Below are positions 52,211-62,382 of a stretch of DNA of 64,000 nt, piece after piece. The stretch's first letter is position 1; every line of letters begins with the position of its first letter. Source of the stretch: an uncultured Clostridia bacterium (GTDB taxonomy: Bacteria; Bacillota; Clostridia; Oscillospirales; Acutalibacteraceae); NCBI GenBank assembly GCA_947305745.1, contig CAMZEH010000002.1, forward strand, positions 62,001 to 126,000, given 5' to 3'. The position numbers and the translations under genes were made by a program. Below the pieces are notes generated by a model, which saw only the letters and a list, made by a program, of their open reading frames with translations, had not been told where the DNA came from and searched no databases.

Positions 52211-54097
52211 TCAATTAACCTCTTCATAAAAAGAATCCGCTTGACCATACTCAACATTTAAATTTGACATAACTTCCAGCATGGGCAATGTTATTTTAAG
52301 TTCATTTATACCTTCTAATATGTCTGCTTTATATTGTAAGATTTTCGCATCAACTTTTTTATTTATAGTAAAAGATCTGGTTTCAAACTTTGCAGCTGTT
52401 TTCAAAAGATCATCGATTTTTTTCTGACCTTTTTCAGATTTAAAATCGATACAGAAACGTTTTTCATTATTATCATAAAATTTTTTGTTAATTAATTGTA
52501 AAACTATATCAGGCCCATCAAATAGCTGTTTAATAATTTCAACAGCACTATCTTTGTCTGACACATTAAAACTTATAACAATAGACAGATCATTTAATTC
52601 GCTACCGATCAATTCAGTAAATTTTATTACACGTTTTTCCATCTTTATTGTTTCTTTAGTTCCGTTATGTGTATATCCAAAAAGAGGATTTTCAGATTTT
52701 TTTTCAAATGATACCTCTATAATATTTTTGAATAGTAGTTCTATCTTTTGTTTATCCTCAGAATATTTTTTCATCAACATATCTTTAAATTTCGCGCACA
52801 AATCATTTGTTGCCTTTGAAGTAGCATCTTTGACGAATGCGAACAAAGTTCCATAAGTTATTGTGAGCCAATCATATAAATTAGAATCTCTCATCACGCC
52901 ATAATTCTTTACCCCGGCTTCTATATACCTATCAACATCTTGTTCGCTAAAAGAAGGTGCTTCAGATTTAGAATCTTTTTCAGGCTCTTTCTTCTCTGCA
53001 TCCGCCTTTTCTTCTATTTTTTTGGTTTGGGATCTCGTTTCAGATTCCGGGTTGGGCTCCACTCTTGCGCCTCCCTCTGTCTCCCCTACCTCGGCTGATG
53101 ATAATTTACTTTTATTAGCTTCTTCCCCTTCATTTTTGAGTTCAACGTGTACAGAGCCCTCCCGAGATACTTGTATTTCTTCGGACGGCGGCTGCTGTTC
53201 AGATTGTGGCTTGGGCTCAGATTCTGAATTAAATAATCCGCTATTACCCTCTTTGTATTCCCATTGTGAAACGTCTTCTAATTCTATCTCCTTCGTGGTA
53301 GGATATTTTAGATCATTTGTTGATTGATTTTCGATTTCATCATTTTTTCCATACCCTTCCAAAGGCGTCGTTTCCCACTTCTTGTATCTTTCTTCCTGCT
53401 CTTTTTGTTTTCGTTCTTTTTCTTTCTGCTCTTTTTGTTTTCGTTCCGCCTCCGCCTTCTTCTGCCTTTTTATCGCAAATTCTACGCCTTTGGCAGCAGC
53501 TTCCTTAGCAGCAAGCGTACGTTTAAACCCATCTAATTCTTGCTTTCTTTGCTCGTCTAATTCCTTCTGATTTTTTCTTTGGAATTCACTAAGCCCATTG
53601 TAGCGGAAATCATCTATTAGTTTTACTACAGCTTCTTTATTCTTGCGCCAAGGAGTTATTTTTGCTACTCGATTCTTAAAATTATTTATAATTATCGTTC
53701 TTTTTACTTTGTTTTCATCATTCGGAAGATAGCATTTCAAAACAATATCCATCGCCTGATCAAAGTATGCCTCCATGAAATAATATTTTACCTGGTTTCC
53801 ATTACCTTTTTTAAGCTCTTCAAACAACTTATCCAAAAAGCTCCCCTGCCTTGCTACAGTCAGCACAAAAGTCTTAAGAACGTTATTTTCGGATTTCAAG
53901 CAATAGGTACAAAAAGCAACAATTATAAGGGCCATATTATAATCCAAAGTGCCGCTCCATTTGTACTCGCTCAGCAATTCGGGAAAATCATCATCACCGT
54001 TAATGCCCGCAATCACTAATTCTTTTGTTTTGCTCGTTGCCAATTTAAATATTGGTTGAATTTTGATCTCAGATTCTTTTAAGGGTCTTAGTGCCAT
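52211..54097 (-). CDS. Unknown coiled-coil protein
   Basis: About 628 residues from the ATG at 54097 (MALRPLKESEIKIQPIF; the longer frame to 54136 lacks a good site). Three regions: a globular helical N-terminus (about residues 1-170), a highly charged helix (QKKAEAERKQKEQKEKER, about residues 180-240) and a proline/glutamate linker (SEPKPQSEQQPPSEEIQ), then a helical C-terminal domain (DVDRYIEAGVKNYGVMRDSN). No signal peptide or membrane segment. Not recognised. A terminator follows. Confidence 0.65.
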   Translation of the reverse strand: MALRPLKESEIKIQPIFKLATSKTKELVIAGINGDDDFPELLSEYKWSGTLDYNMALIIVAFCTYCLKSENNVLKTFVLTVARQGSFLDKLFEELKKGNGNQVKYYFMEAYFDQAMDIVLKCYLPNDENKVKRTIIINNFKNRVAKITPWRKNKEAVVKLIDDFRYNGLSEFQRKNQKELDEQRKQELDGFKRTLAAKEAAAKGVEFAIKRQKKAEAERKQKEQKEKERKQKEQEERYKKWETTPLEGYGKNDEIENQSTNDLKYPTTKEIELEDVSQWEYKEGNSGLFNSESEPKPQSEQQPPSEEIQVSREGSVHVELKNEGEEANKSKLSSAEVGETEGGARVEPNPESETRSQTKKIEEKADAEKKEPEKDSKSEAPSFSEQDVDRYIEAGVKNYGVMRDSNLYDWLTITYGTLFAFVKDATSKATNDLCAKFKDMLMKKYSEDKQKIELLFKNIIEVSFEKKSENPLFGYTHNGTKETIKMEKRVIKFTELIGSELNDLSIVISFNVSDKDSAVEIIKQLFDGPDIVLQLINKKFYDNNEKRFCIDFKSEKGQKKIDDLLKTAAKFETRSFTINKKVDAKILQYKADILEGINELKITLPMLEVMSNLNVEYGQADSFYEEVN

Positions 54098-54215
54098 GAA
54101 TATCACACCCCATTTATAAAAATATACAAGCCACATTACATAACTTGTATATAATTATATACTAAATATATTTTTTATCAACTAAAAATTTAAATTAAAT
54201 TATTTTATACAATAT

Positions 54216-55628
54216 TTATCTTATTAACCCTTTTAGCATTGATTCTATTTCTTGAGCGTTTCCTCTGCCACGGGTCTGTTTCATAACACATCCAAGCAAT
54301 GCTTTCAAAGCCTTTTCTTTACCGCTGAGGTAATCTTTTACTGCGTTTTCGTTGGATTTGATAGCCTCTTCGCATAGTTTTTTCATCTCTTCGGGCGAAA
54401 TTCCTTGCATATCGCTTTCAGAAACAAATTCCGTAACAGGTTTTCCGCTTTCAAGCATTTTTATAAGTGCTTTCTTTGCCAAATTCATATTGAGTTTGCC
54501 AGATTCTATGAGCTTAACTAATTCATTCATTTGGCTCGGGGTTGTTAAAATCTTAAACTCTTCTTTTTCGGCCTCTGTTTCCAAACTTCTGAAAATTTGT
54601 CCGATTATGAAATTAGAAACCGTCTTGGCGTTCTTAAGTCCTTTAATTGATTTTTCAAAATAATCGGAAACATTTTTGTATTTTACCAAAAGCATTGCCT
54701 CTTTTTCGGCTATTCCAAATTCATTCACATATTTTTTCAATCGCACATCAGGTAGTTCGGGCAAAGTGTTTCTAATTTCTTCAATTTGATCTTTCCTAAG
54801 AACTATATCAACAAGATCCGGGTCACGAAAATATCTATAATCTTGTGCATCTTCCTTGCTACGCATGCTTTCGGTCGAATTAGTTTCCGGCAAATATCTT
54901 AGAGTTTGCTGCTCAACTTTTCCGCCGTTTTCAATAAGCTCTATATGACGCTCACGCTCATAATCTATAGCCTTCACCATAAAAGTTATTGAGTTCATAT
55001 TTTTTATTTCTGTGCGAGTTCCGAGTTTTTCCGAACCTTCAGGCTTTACCGATACGTTTACGTCACATTTGATTGAACCTTCTTGCATTCTGCAATCAGA
55101 AACGCCTATATAGCGCATTATCATCTGTAACTTTTCAAGATACTCTGCGGCTTCTTCCGAAGAACTTATATCAGGCTCGGTAACTACCTCCAAAAGCGGT
55201 ACTCCCCCTCGGTTATAATCCACATAAGTATCTCCGCTTTTGTAAACAAGTTTTGCCGCATCTTCTTCCATATGAATGTGATTTATACGAATTTTCTTAC
55301 CGCTATCAAGTTCAATATATCCATTTTTGCATATAGGCTCATAAAACTGCGATATTTGATACGCTTTAGGCAAATCGGGGTACACATAATTTTTTCTATC
55401 CATTTTGGAAACCAAGCTAACCTCACAGTTTAGTGCGAGCGCCGCTTTTATCGCAAAATTTACTACTTGTCTATTGAGTTTTGGAAGCGTACCCGGAAGT
55501 CCTATGCAAATTGGGCAACAATTCGTGTTCGGCTCAGAGCCGAATTTATTTGCACAGTTACAAAAAATTTTAGTTTTTGTATTTAGTTCAACGTGTGTCT
55601 CGAGTCCTACCACCAAATCATATTTCAT
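54216..55628 (-). CDS. gatB: Aspartyl/glutamyl-tRNA amidotransferase subunit B
   Basis: 470 residues. MKYDLVVGLETHVELNTKTK and zinc ligands FCNCANKFGSEPNTNCCPIC; the kinase-like core has RKNYVYPDLPKAYQISQFYE, and the tail domain contains KTVSNFIIGQIFRSLE. Phosphorylates and amidates Glu- or Asp-tRNA with GatA and GatC. The start at 55628 overlaps gatA by four bases. Confidence 0.95.
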   Translation of the reverse strand: MKYDLVVGLETHVELNTKTKIFCNCANKFGSEPNTNCCPICIGLPGTLPKLNRQVVNFAIKAALALNCEVSLVSKMDRKNYVYPDLPKAYQISQFYEPICKNGYIELDSGKKIRINHIHMEEDAAKLVYKSGDTYVDYNRGGVPLLEVVTEPDISSSEEAAEYLEKLQMIMRYIGVSDCRMQEGSIKCDVNVSVKPEGSEKLGTRTEIKNMNSITFMVKAIDYERERHIELIENGGKVEQQTLRYLPETNSTESMRSKEDAQDYRYFRDPDLVDIVLRKDQIEEIRNTLPELPDVRLKKYVNEFGIAEKEAMLLVKYKNVSDYFEKSIKGLKNAKTVSNFIIGQIFRSLETEAEKEEFKILTTPSQMNELVKLIESGKLNMNLAKKALIKMLESGKPVTEFVSESDMQGISPEEMKKLCEEAIKSNENAVKDYLSGKEKALKALLGCVMKQTRGRGNAQEIESMLKGLIR

Positions 55629-57094
55629 AGTCTTACCCCCATATCCAAACACTTATTATTCACGTAATCCGTTGCAATTTCATATTTATGGGCAACATTC
55701 AAAATCTTACTCTCGCTGAATTTATCGCCCAAAATCTGCATACCGATCGGCAAGCCTTTTGAATCAAATCCGCACGGAACGGATATTCCAGGTATCCCTA
55801 CCGTGTTCACCGGTACGGTGCAAATATCTGCAAGGTATATCTCTTGGGGATTACTGTAACTTTTGTTCGCGGGGAAAGCGGTCGTCGGCGAAACAGGCGT
55901 AAGAAGAACATCATATTTCTTAAACGCTTCATAAAATGCCGACATTATAACTTTTCTTAAATTTTGTGCCTTTTTATAGTATGCGTCATAATAGCCTGAG
56001 CTGAGAACGTAGTTACCGAGCAGAATTCTTCTCTTAACTTCGGCGCCGAAGCCCTCGCTACGTGTTTTGCACATCATTTCATTTATATCTTTGTAATGCT
56101 CTGTGCGGTAGCCATATCGCACGCCGTCAAATCTCGCCAAGTTTGACGCAGCCTCCGCACACACCAAAATATAGTACACGGGGAGCGTATATTTTACTTC
56201 GGGCAAACTAAAGTGTTCAATTTTAGCTCCCAAACTTTCATATACCTTCATTGCCTCTTCAATAGGTTTTCTGACTTCTTCGTCAACGCCGTCGTAATAC
56301 TCTTTAGGTATGCCTATTTTGAGTCCTTTTATATCATTATTTAAACTCTCATACGAATTTGGTTCGTAATTTGGGTTGGAAGTTGAATCCATCGGGTCGT
56401 ATCCTGCAATTGCATCAAATATGATAGACGCATCTTCGGCAGTTTGCGTAAGAGGCCCTATCTGGTCAAATCCCGAGCCATATGCTATAAGTCCGTAACG
56501 CGAAACACTTCCGTATGTCGGTTTTAATCCCACAATGCCGCAAAAACTCGCCGGTTGACGTATAGACCCGCCTGTATCCGATCCGAGCGCATAAGCTGCA
56601 ATATTTCCTGCGACCGCTGAAGCTCCGCCGCCCGAACTTCCTCCCGTGACGTAACCCGTATTATGCGGATTTTTCGCTCCGCCAATGCACGAATTTTCGC
56701 ATGATGAACCCATCGCAAATTCGTCCATGTTCGTCTTGCCCAAAAGAACTGCGCCTTTATCTTTGAGCGTTTTCCACGCGCTTGCGTCGTAAATCGGTCT
56801 GTATCCTCTTAATATCTTTGATGCGCATGTTGTTTCGATGCCTGATGTCGAAATATTATCTTTAAGAGTCATGGGTATGCCCGCAAGCACATCGACCTCT
56901 TCGCCCGAACTTATTTTCTTATCGACATTCTCCGCGCTCGCCATTGCCTCGTCTTCCGACAAGCTTATATATGCATTCAACTCACTTTTCTTGATTTCAT
57001 CAAGATATTTCTGCGTCAATTCCTTGCACGAAATTTCTTTTTTCGCAAGCATACTGTTCACGCGTTTAATAATTCCTCGTTTTTGTGCGCTCAT
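55625..57094 (-). CDS. gatA: Aspartyl/glutamyl-tRNA amidotransferase subunit A
   Basis: 489 residues, amidase signature enzyme that supplies ammonia. The Ser-Ser-Lys triad lies in GIPMTLKDNISTSGIETTCA (Lys) and NTGYVTGGSSGGGASAVAGN with LGSDTGGSIRQPASFCGIVG (Ser). Overlaps gatB and follows gatC by 12 bp. Confidence 0.96.
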   Translation of the reverse strand: MSAQKRGIIKRVNSMLAKKEISCKELTQKYLDEIKKSELNAYISLSEDEAMASAENVDKKISSGEEVDVLAGIPMTLKDNISTSGIETTCASKILRGYRPIYDASAWKTLKDKGAVLLGKTNMDEFAMGSSCENSCIGGAKNPHNTGYVTGGSSGGGASAVAGNIAAYALGSDTGGSIRQPASFCGIVGLKPTYGSVSRYGLIAYGSGFDQIGPLTQTAEDASIIFDAIAGYDPMDSTSNPNYEPNSYESLNNDIKGLKIGIPKEYYDGVDEEVRKPIEEAMKVYESLGAKIEHFSLPEVKYTLPVYYILVCAEAASNLARFDGVRYGYRTEHYKDINEMMCKTRSEGFGAEVKRRILLGNYVLSSGYYDAYYKKAQNLRKVIMSAFYEAFKKYDVLLTPVSPTTAFPANKSYSNPQEIYLADICTVPVNTVGIPGISVPCGFDSKGLPIGMQILGDKFSESKILNVAHKYEIATDYVNNKCLDMGVRL

Positions 57095-57106
57095 CAAATC
57101 GGCCCC

Positions 57107-57385
57107 CTAATTGAATTTTTTGATGTAAAAATATCCGTCTTTTCCGCCGTCTACGTTTTCTAAAATTTTGCTCTGCGGACAAGATTTCTTTATCTCATCG
57201 TCGTGAAAAGCATTGTTTATGCCGCCTAGTTCGGGTAAATTCTCGCAGTCGGCTTTGATTTTATTGATTTCATCGGCAAAACTTATCATTCCGTCCATTT
57301 CTTTTTGAGCACCCTCGATTTCCGATTCATCAAGATAAAGTTTAGAAAGATTTGCTATGTTTAAAACTTCTTCCCTACTTATCAT
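57107..57385 (-). CDS. gatC: Aspartyl/glutamyl-tRNA amidotransferase subunit C
   Basis: 92 residues with EEVLNIANLSKLYLDESEIE and MDGMISFADEINKIKADCEN, the usual GatC layout. Stabilises the GatA-GatB complex. Overlaps the aspS end by four bases, in the operon aspS-gatC-gatA-gatB. Confidence 0.92.
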   Translation of the reverse strand: MISREEVLNIANLSKLYLDESEIEGAQKEMDGMISFADEINKIKADCENLPELGGINNAFHDDEIKKSCPQSKILENVDGGKDGYFYIKKFN

Positions 57386-59145
57386 AATGCGGCCTCCTTT
57401 TGACCTCTGATTTTTATGTGGACTTCTCTGAGTTGCTGTTCGCTGACTTCGTTCGGTGAGCCGAGCATTACATCTTGTGCATTGCTGTTCATCGGAAATG
57501 CTATGATTTCTCTTATGTTTTCCTCGTCCGTAAGCAGCATTATCATTCTGTCTACTCCCGGAGCCATTCCTGCGTGCGGCGGTGCGCCGAATCTGAATGC
57601 ATTATAGAGCGCTCCGAATTTTTCCTTTATTGTTTCTTCGCCGTAGCCTACAATCTCAAACGCTTTAAGCATTATTTCGGGGTCATGGTTACGCACCGCG
57701 CCCGACGAAAGCTCGATTCCGTTACATACCAAATCGTATTGATACGCAAGTATATCAAGCGGATTTTTATTCTTGAGTGCATCAAGCCCACCTTGAGGCA
57801 TAGAAAATGGGTTGTGCGTAAATATAATTTTGCCTGTTTCCTCATCTTCTTCATACATCGGAAAATCAACTATGAAGCAAAATTCAAATTTACTCTTATC
57901 TATTAAATCGAGTCTATTTGCAAGCTCTGTGCGAATCTGTCCTGCAAATTTTGGAGCTGCTTTTGCACTATCGGCAATGAAGAAAATTACGCTTTCGGGT
58001 ACTAAATTTGTTCTGTTTATGAGTTCTTCTCTTTTGTCATCAGGTATGAATTTATTTATCGGTCCGTTAAATTCTCCGCCTTCGGTTACTTTGATGTATC
58101 CAAGGCCTTTCATACCGATTTCAAGCGCATAATCATTCATCTTATCGAAGAATTTTCTCGGCTGACCCGCACATTTCGGTACTGTTATCGATCGAACGGT
58201 CTTGCCATCAAAGGCACCAAATCCCGAACCTTTAAATATATCACTGACATCAATAATTTTAAGCGGATTTCTGAGGTCCGGCTTATCCGAACCATACGTA
58301 AGCATCGCTTCTTCATAAGGAATGCGTCTGAAAGGCTTCGGTGAAACTTCTTTCTTGGAGAATTTGCTAAACGTTTCGTAAATTACATCTTCAGTTACCT
58401 TCAATACATCTTCCTGAGTCGCAAATGACATCTCATAGTCAAGCTGGTAAAACTCTCCCGGCGAACGGTCGGCTCTTGAATCTTCATCTCTGAAGCACGG
58501 CGCTATCTGATAGTACCTATCAAATCCCGAGACCATTAACAGCTGCTTGAAAATTTGCGGCGCTTGCGGAAGTGCATAGAATTTCCCCTGATGCTTTCTG
58601 CTCGGAATCAAATAATCTCTTGCGCCCTCAGGCGACGATGCCGATAAAATCGGCGTTTGTATTTCCGTAAAACCCAGTTCGTGCATTTTGTTTCTCAAAA
58701 AGTGAAGAATTTGTGAGCGCAGTTCTATCCTGCTGTGGACATCTTTATTTCTGAGGTCTAAAAATCTGTATTTAAGTCTGAGCTCCTCTTTTGTGTCGGT
58801 CGAGCTCGTTACCTCAAACGGCAAAAGTTCTTTTGGCTTACTTAAAATCTTAAGCTCGCTGCACTTTATTTCTATATTACCCGTTTTAAGTTTTGGGTTT
58901 ATGTTTTCGGGCGTCCTGGCAACGACCTCGCCGTAGGCCGAGATTATCGTTTCTTTTGAAATATTATTTAAAAGCGCGTCATCGTTAAGCACAACCTGCA
59001 CGTTCCCATAATGATCACGCACGTCTAAAAATGTTATTCCGCCGTGATCGCGGATATTCTCGACCCAGCCTGAAACTCTTATATTCTTTCCGATAAATTC
59101 TTCGGTAACATGACCGCAATTGCAACTTCTATACTCGTTTTCCAT
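57382..59145 (-). CDS. aspS: Aspartyl-tRNA synthetase
   Basis: 587 residues, bacterial type with an inserted GAD domain. OB domain VSGWVENIRDHGGITFLDVR; motif 2 FRDEDSRADRSPGEFYQLDY; motif 3 GMAPGVDRMIMLLTDEENIR. Co-transcribed with gatCAB, which suggests the enzyme may be non-discriminating (also charging tRNA-Asn with Asp for amidation), but this depends on residues not checked here. Start at 59145 preferred over an in-frame ATG at 59151. Confidence 0.95.
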   Translation of the reverse strand: MENEYRSCNCGHVTEEFIGKNIRVSGWVENIRDHGGITFLDVRDHYGNVQVVLNDDALLNNISKETIISAYGEVVARTPENINPKLKTGNIEIKCSELKILSKPKELLPFEVTSSTDTKEELRLKYRFLDLRNKDVHSRIELRSQILHFLRNKMHELGFTEIQTPILSASSPEGARDYLIPSRKHQGKFYALPQAPQIFKQLLMVSGFDRYYQIAPCFRDEDSRADRSPGEFYQLDYEMSFATQEDVLKVTEDVIYETFSKFSKKEVSPKPFRRIPYEEAMLTYGSDKPDLRNPLKIIDVSDIFKGSGFGAFDGKTVRSITVPKCAGQPRKFFDKMNDYALEIGMKGLGYIKVTEGGEFNGPINKFIPDDKREELINRTNLVPESVIFFIADSAKAAPKFAGQIRTELANRLDLIDKSKFEFCFIVDFPMYEEDEETGKIIFTHNPFSMPQGGLDALKNKNPLDILAYQYDLVCNGIELSSGAVRNHDPEIMLKAFEIVGYGEETIKEKFGALYNAFRFGAPPHAGMAPGVDRMIMLLTDEENIREIIAFPMNSNAQDVMLGSPNEVSEQQLREVHIKIRGQKEAAL

Positions 59146-59339
59146 AAACATAAAACAAAATTCCTTCCTATTAAAGTATAAAAATAAACATACAAGGGAG
59201 ATTATACCATAAACCCAAGTTATCTTTCAATTGATTTCCATATACAAAAAATCGACAAATTTTAAATGTGCAAAATGAACATAAAAAGAATATGTTAAGT
59301 GAAAATTACATTTATGTATCCAAACATAGCCCCAAAATG

Positions 59340-59367
59340 TTGATTTTTTGTAATTTTTTGTTATAAT
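59340..59367 (+). promoter_or_regulatory. Probable promoter of the M23 endopeptidase gene
   Basis: TTGATT (59340-59345), 16-base spacer and TATAAT (59362-59367). It is the only clear promoter in the divergent region 59152-59447 between aspS and the endopeptidase gene. Confidence 0.6.
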
Positions 59368-59447
59368 AATTTAAGAAAGGTCTTTTAAATGAAGTTATCA
59401 TTAACGCACTTTTAAGTTAATGGTTAAACAAGGAGGAGCTTCAGTTA

Positions 59448-60794
59448 ATGAATTCAGACAATAAGAAACTTAAAAAAATTGTTAAAAATAGTATTTTACC
59501 TGTCCTTTCTTTTACATTATTTTTAGGAACAGTTTGTTATCTAAATAGTCAAAATTACGGTCTTGCACTTGAATATAATGGCGAGCAAATCGCAACAGTT
59601 TCGCACGAAGAAGTATATGAAAAAGCGAACCATATGATTATGGATCAGCTTACAGCGGACGGAAAATCAAAAGTTGAAAGTAAATATTCTCAGATTAAGC
59701 TAGTACCGGTGAATAGTGCAGATTGCTGCGAATCGCCGAGCGAAATTAAAAATAAGATAATTGAAAATTCACAGGATATATTTGTGGAAGCATGCGGAAT
59801 ATATGCAGACGATAAGTTAATCGGCGTCGGCGAAAACGAAGAATCGCTCAGAAAAATGGTAAATGAAGCGATCGAGGAACAGAAACAATTAAACCCAGAT
59901 AAAAATATAGATATTATGGAAAATATTGAGTTTAAGACGGGCTTTTTCGATCCCGACGACGTTGAAAGCAATGTTGATCTCAAAAATTACCTGTTTAATG
60001 AAACGGAAAAAGAACTAAAGTACATTACTTCAGAAAATGAAACCGTTTCAAGCATTGCTGAAAAATTTGACGTTTCTGAAGAAGTGATAAGAGAGAAAAA
60101 TGACATCGCAGGCGATAAAGTTATGCCACACGACATTATTATGATAATGTTTAAAGACTCTATACTTCACTTTGAGATTTCTCAGACCATAGAAGAAGAA
60201 GTAGAAATTTCGTTTGAAACCGAAGAAAGAGCAAATAATTCACAGTATAAATCTTGGTCTAAGGTAGTCAGGGAAGGAGAAAACGGTAAAGAGACTTTCA
60301 CCTATGAAGTTAAATATGACGTACATGGCAGAGAACTGAGCAAAACCGAACTGAGCCATGCGGTTGTTTCAGAGCCTATAAATAAGATAATTGAAAAAGG
60401 TACAAAAGAAGAACCTGAAGGATTTTTATGGCCTGTACCCTATACACATAATATAACAAGTCCATATGGACCGCGCTGGGGGACCATACACAGAGGAATC
60501 GATATAGCAGCTGCAGGAGTTCTTGGAACCGATATAATTGCATCGGAAGGCGGAGTTGTCGAAAAAGCAGCTCATGGGTCAACGGGTTATGGTAACCATG
60601 TAGTTATCAAACACGCAGGTGCATATTCAACGCTATACGGTCACTGCAAAGAGCTTTGCGTAAGCGCGGGGCAAAAAGTTACAAAAGGTCAAGTAATCGC
60701 AAAAGTCGGAAGCACCGGAGATTCCACAGGCCCGCACTTGCATTTTGAAATCAGAGTAAATGGTAAGCAAGACAACCCGCAAAAATATATTTAA
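59448..60794 (+). CDS. Peptidoglycan endopeptidase: membrane anchor, LysM, G5, M23
   Basis: 448 residues. N-terminal membrane segment (ILPVLSFTLFLGTVCYLNSQ), then a LysM (YITSENETVSSIAEKFDVSE, about residues 197-245), a G5-like domain (HFEISQTIEEEVEISFETEE through KTELSHAVVSEPINKIIEKG), and a C-terminal M23 domain: SPYGPRWGTIHRGIDIAAAG (zinc His and Asp), then YGHCKELCVSAG and STGPHLHFEIRVNG (HxH). M23 enzymes cut stem-peptide or cross-link bonds in peptidoglycan; this architecture is common among Firmicute cell-wall and sporulation hydrolases. GGAGGAG precedes the ATG. Confidence 0.93.
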   Translation: MNSDNKKLKKIVKNSILPVLSFTLFLGTVCYLNSQNYGLALEYNGEQIATVSHEEVYEKANHMIMDQLTADGKSKVESKYSQIKLVPVNSADCCESPSEIKNKIIENSQDIFVEACGIYADDKLIGVGENEESLRKMVNEAIEEQKQLNPDKNIDIMENIEFKTGFFDPDDVESNVDLKNYLFNETEKELKYITSENETVSSIAEKFDVSEEVIREKNDIAGDKVMPHDIIMIMFKDSILHFEISQTIEEEVEISFETEERANNSQYKSWSKVVREGENGKETFTYEVKYDVHGRELSKTELSHAVVSEPINKIIEKGTKEEPEGFLWPVPYTHNITSPYGPRWGTIHRGIDIAAAGVLGTDIIASEGGVVEKAAHGSTGYGNHVVIKHAGAYSTLYGHCKELCVSAGQKVTKGQVIAKVGSTGDSTGPHLHFEIRVNGKQDNPQKYI

Positions 60795-60800
60795 TAAAAC

Positions 60801-60836
60801 AAAAAACACAGACGCATAAAAATGTCTGTGTTTTTT
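60801..60836. terminator. Bidirectional rho-independent terminator
   Basis: AAAAAACACAGAC pairs with GTCTGTGTTTTTT, a perfect 13-bp stem with T and A runs. It lies between the plus-strand M23 gene and the convergent 60848-61372 gene. Confidence 0.92.
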
Positions 60837-60847
60837 ATCGTACAATG

Positions 60848-61372
60848 TTAGAGTTCATCCTTGATTGCACCACTAATCAAATCGACGGCACCACCGGCAA
60901 TCACTCCGGCAAAGGGCGCACCTACCAATAAAGATGCTGAGGCGGCGTGTAAATCCGATGCGTATTTTTTATAATATTTTGCTTTCATGTCATTACCTTT
61001 AGCTATTTCTTGTGTTCCTTTGTGCATATAAACCGCGGAAGCTACAAATGTACCGGCAGATGCAGCCAAACTGGCCAGCGCTACTGAACCCCCAACTATC
61101 ACTCCGGCATCTTTACCCCCAACAATATTTGCTATGGCTTCATCGCTAAGTTTTTCTGCGGGCACGGATAAAATTTTATACGTCGCATTCATAACCTCGT
61201 TTGCTTCTTTGGCGCTAAGATCAACATCGAATTCCTTAAACTTATTGATATAATCCCGTTCCGTTACCGTACCTCCAGACACTTTGCCGATAAATTCCTC
61301 GTCTTTTACGAATTCTTTCATCTTATTCTCATCGCTAAACAGTGCTTTGAGCTTTTCTGTGATATTTGCCAT
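60848..61372 (-). CDS. Possible double-glycine-leader peptide precursor
   Basis: About 174 residues from the ATG at 61372 (GGGAGG upstream). The first 85 residues resemble a Nif11-type leader: MANITEKLKALFSDENKMKE, then FVKDEEFIGKV and KLSDEAIANIVGG, ending in a Gly-Gly like those cut by peptidase-ABC exporters. After the GG is a hydrophobic, alanine/glycine-rich part (VIVGGSVALASLAASAGTFV and AGVIAGGAVDLISGAI). No dedicated modification or peptidase-transporter gene was found next to it, although an ABC exporter pair lies directly downstream on the same strand. It might be an orphan bacteriocin or just a membrane protein. Confidence 0.5.
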   Translation of the reverse strand: MANITEKLKALFSDENKMKEFVKDEEFIGKVSGGTVTERDYINKFKEFDVDLSAKEANEVMNATYKILSVPAEKLSDEAIANIVGGKDAGVIVGGSVALASLAASAGTFVASAVYMHKGTQEIAKGNDMKAKYYKKYASDLHAASASLLVGAPFAGVIAGGAVDLISGAIKDEL

Positions 61373-61483
61373 AAATACCAACCTCCCATTAAATTTTTGG
61401 ACCCCTATTTCGGATCCTGTAGTAATGATAACATATATATTACGTTGTCAACAGTTTTTTGAAAATACTTTTTATAATTTATA

Positions 61484-61515
61484 AACCCCCCGGTTCTGAT
61501 GAACCGAAGGGGGAA
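61484..61515 (-). terminator. Terminator after the ABC exporter
   Basis: On the minus strand CTTCGGTTC-ATCA-GAACCGGGGGG is followed by TTTATAAATT. It ends the ABC exporter transcript (62382 and 61534 genes). Confidence 0.75.
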
Positions 61516-61533
61516 GTTTATATTTTAACTCTT

Positions 61534-62382
61534 TTAATCGATGTCTCTCTTTTGGAACGTAAATACTCCGACCGCAGTCGCCAAGACTATGTATACCACG
61601 CAGACAATTAATCCTCTCGTGAGTATCGGTTGGAAGAAGTCCATGTGCAGAATATCTACGTCAGTGAATTCCGAAAGATACGGATAAGGCCAATAATTAT
61701 TTGACGAGAAATTCTCAATTTTTAGCCAGCTACTGAGCCAATCTATCGAAGCGACAGCAGGTGCAAGCCAGTTGTTTACCGCCATATCAATCAAATTAAG
61801 TACCATAGTTGGTAAAAATGCGAAAATCGCAATATTTGTTCCAATAGTCCAACCTGTGCTGCGAATGATGAAGCCAAACATTTGAAAAATGCTTTGAATT
61901 GCAATTTCTGCCAAAAGAAAAAGGCCGAAAATTTCCAGCATATCTAGGAAAACAGTTCTGTTAAAATCTCCAACACCTGCAATGCAGCAGCCCACTACGA
62001 ATGATGCCGAAGCGCAAAGAAGAGTATAAACAGCTGAAACAAAAACTGTAATTATATATTTTGAAAAGTATATTTCCGCTCTGCCAATGCCTCTAGAAAC
62101 AATGTTCTTAATAGTTCCGAATTTAAACTCACTGGCCACAAACATTGAAACTAATATGGTTATAAACAACGTGGCTGAGCTGATACCTATTGTTATAGAA
62201 TATATTCCGGTGTACTGCGAAACAAACATATCTTCAAGACCGTACAGCGCATACTGTGCCTTGTCAAGAGTATTGAGCGAAAAAATTCCAAGCCCCGCAA
62301 ATATCGCTGCGAGTATGCCGCATATGTAGAATGATTTCATTCTAAAAAGTTTGTAAAAATCGGATTTAATAAGTCTTAACAT
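61534..62382 (-). CDS. ABC-2 type exporter permease
   Basis: 282 residues, six membrane helices (for example SFYICGILAAIFAGLGIFSL and FGLFLLAEIAIQSIFQMFGF). It overlaps the ATPase gene by one base (62382), forming a two-gene exporter. Substrate unknown; BcrA/BcrB-type exporters move lantibiotics or lipids. A role in exporting the nearby possible leader-peptide product is conceivable. Confidence 0.88.
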   Translation of the reverse strand: MLRLIKSDFYKLFRMKSFYICGILAAIFAGLGIFSLNTLDKAQYALYGLEDMFVSQYTGIYSITIGISSATLFITILVSMFVASEFKFGTIKNIVSRGIGRAEIYFSKYIITVFVSAVYTLLCASASFVVGCCIAGVGDFNRTVFLDMLEIFGLFLLAEIAIQSIFQMFGFIIRSTGWTIGTNIAIFAFLPTMVLNLIDMAVNNWLAPAVASIDWLSSWLKIENFSSNNYWPYPYLSEFTDVDILHMDFFQPILTRGLIVCVVYIVLATAVGVFTFQKRDID

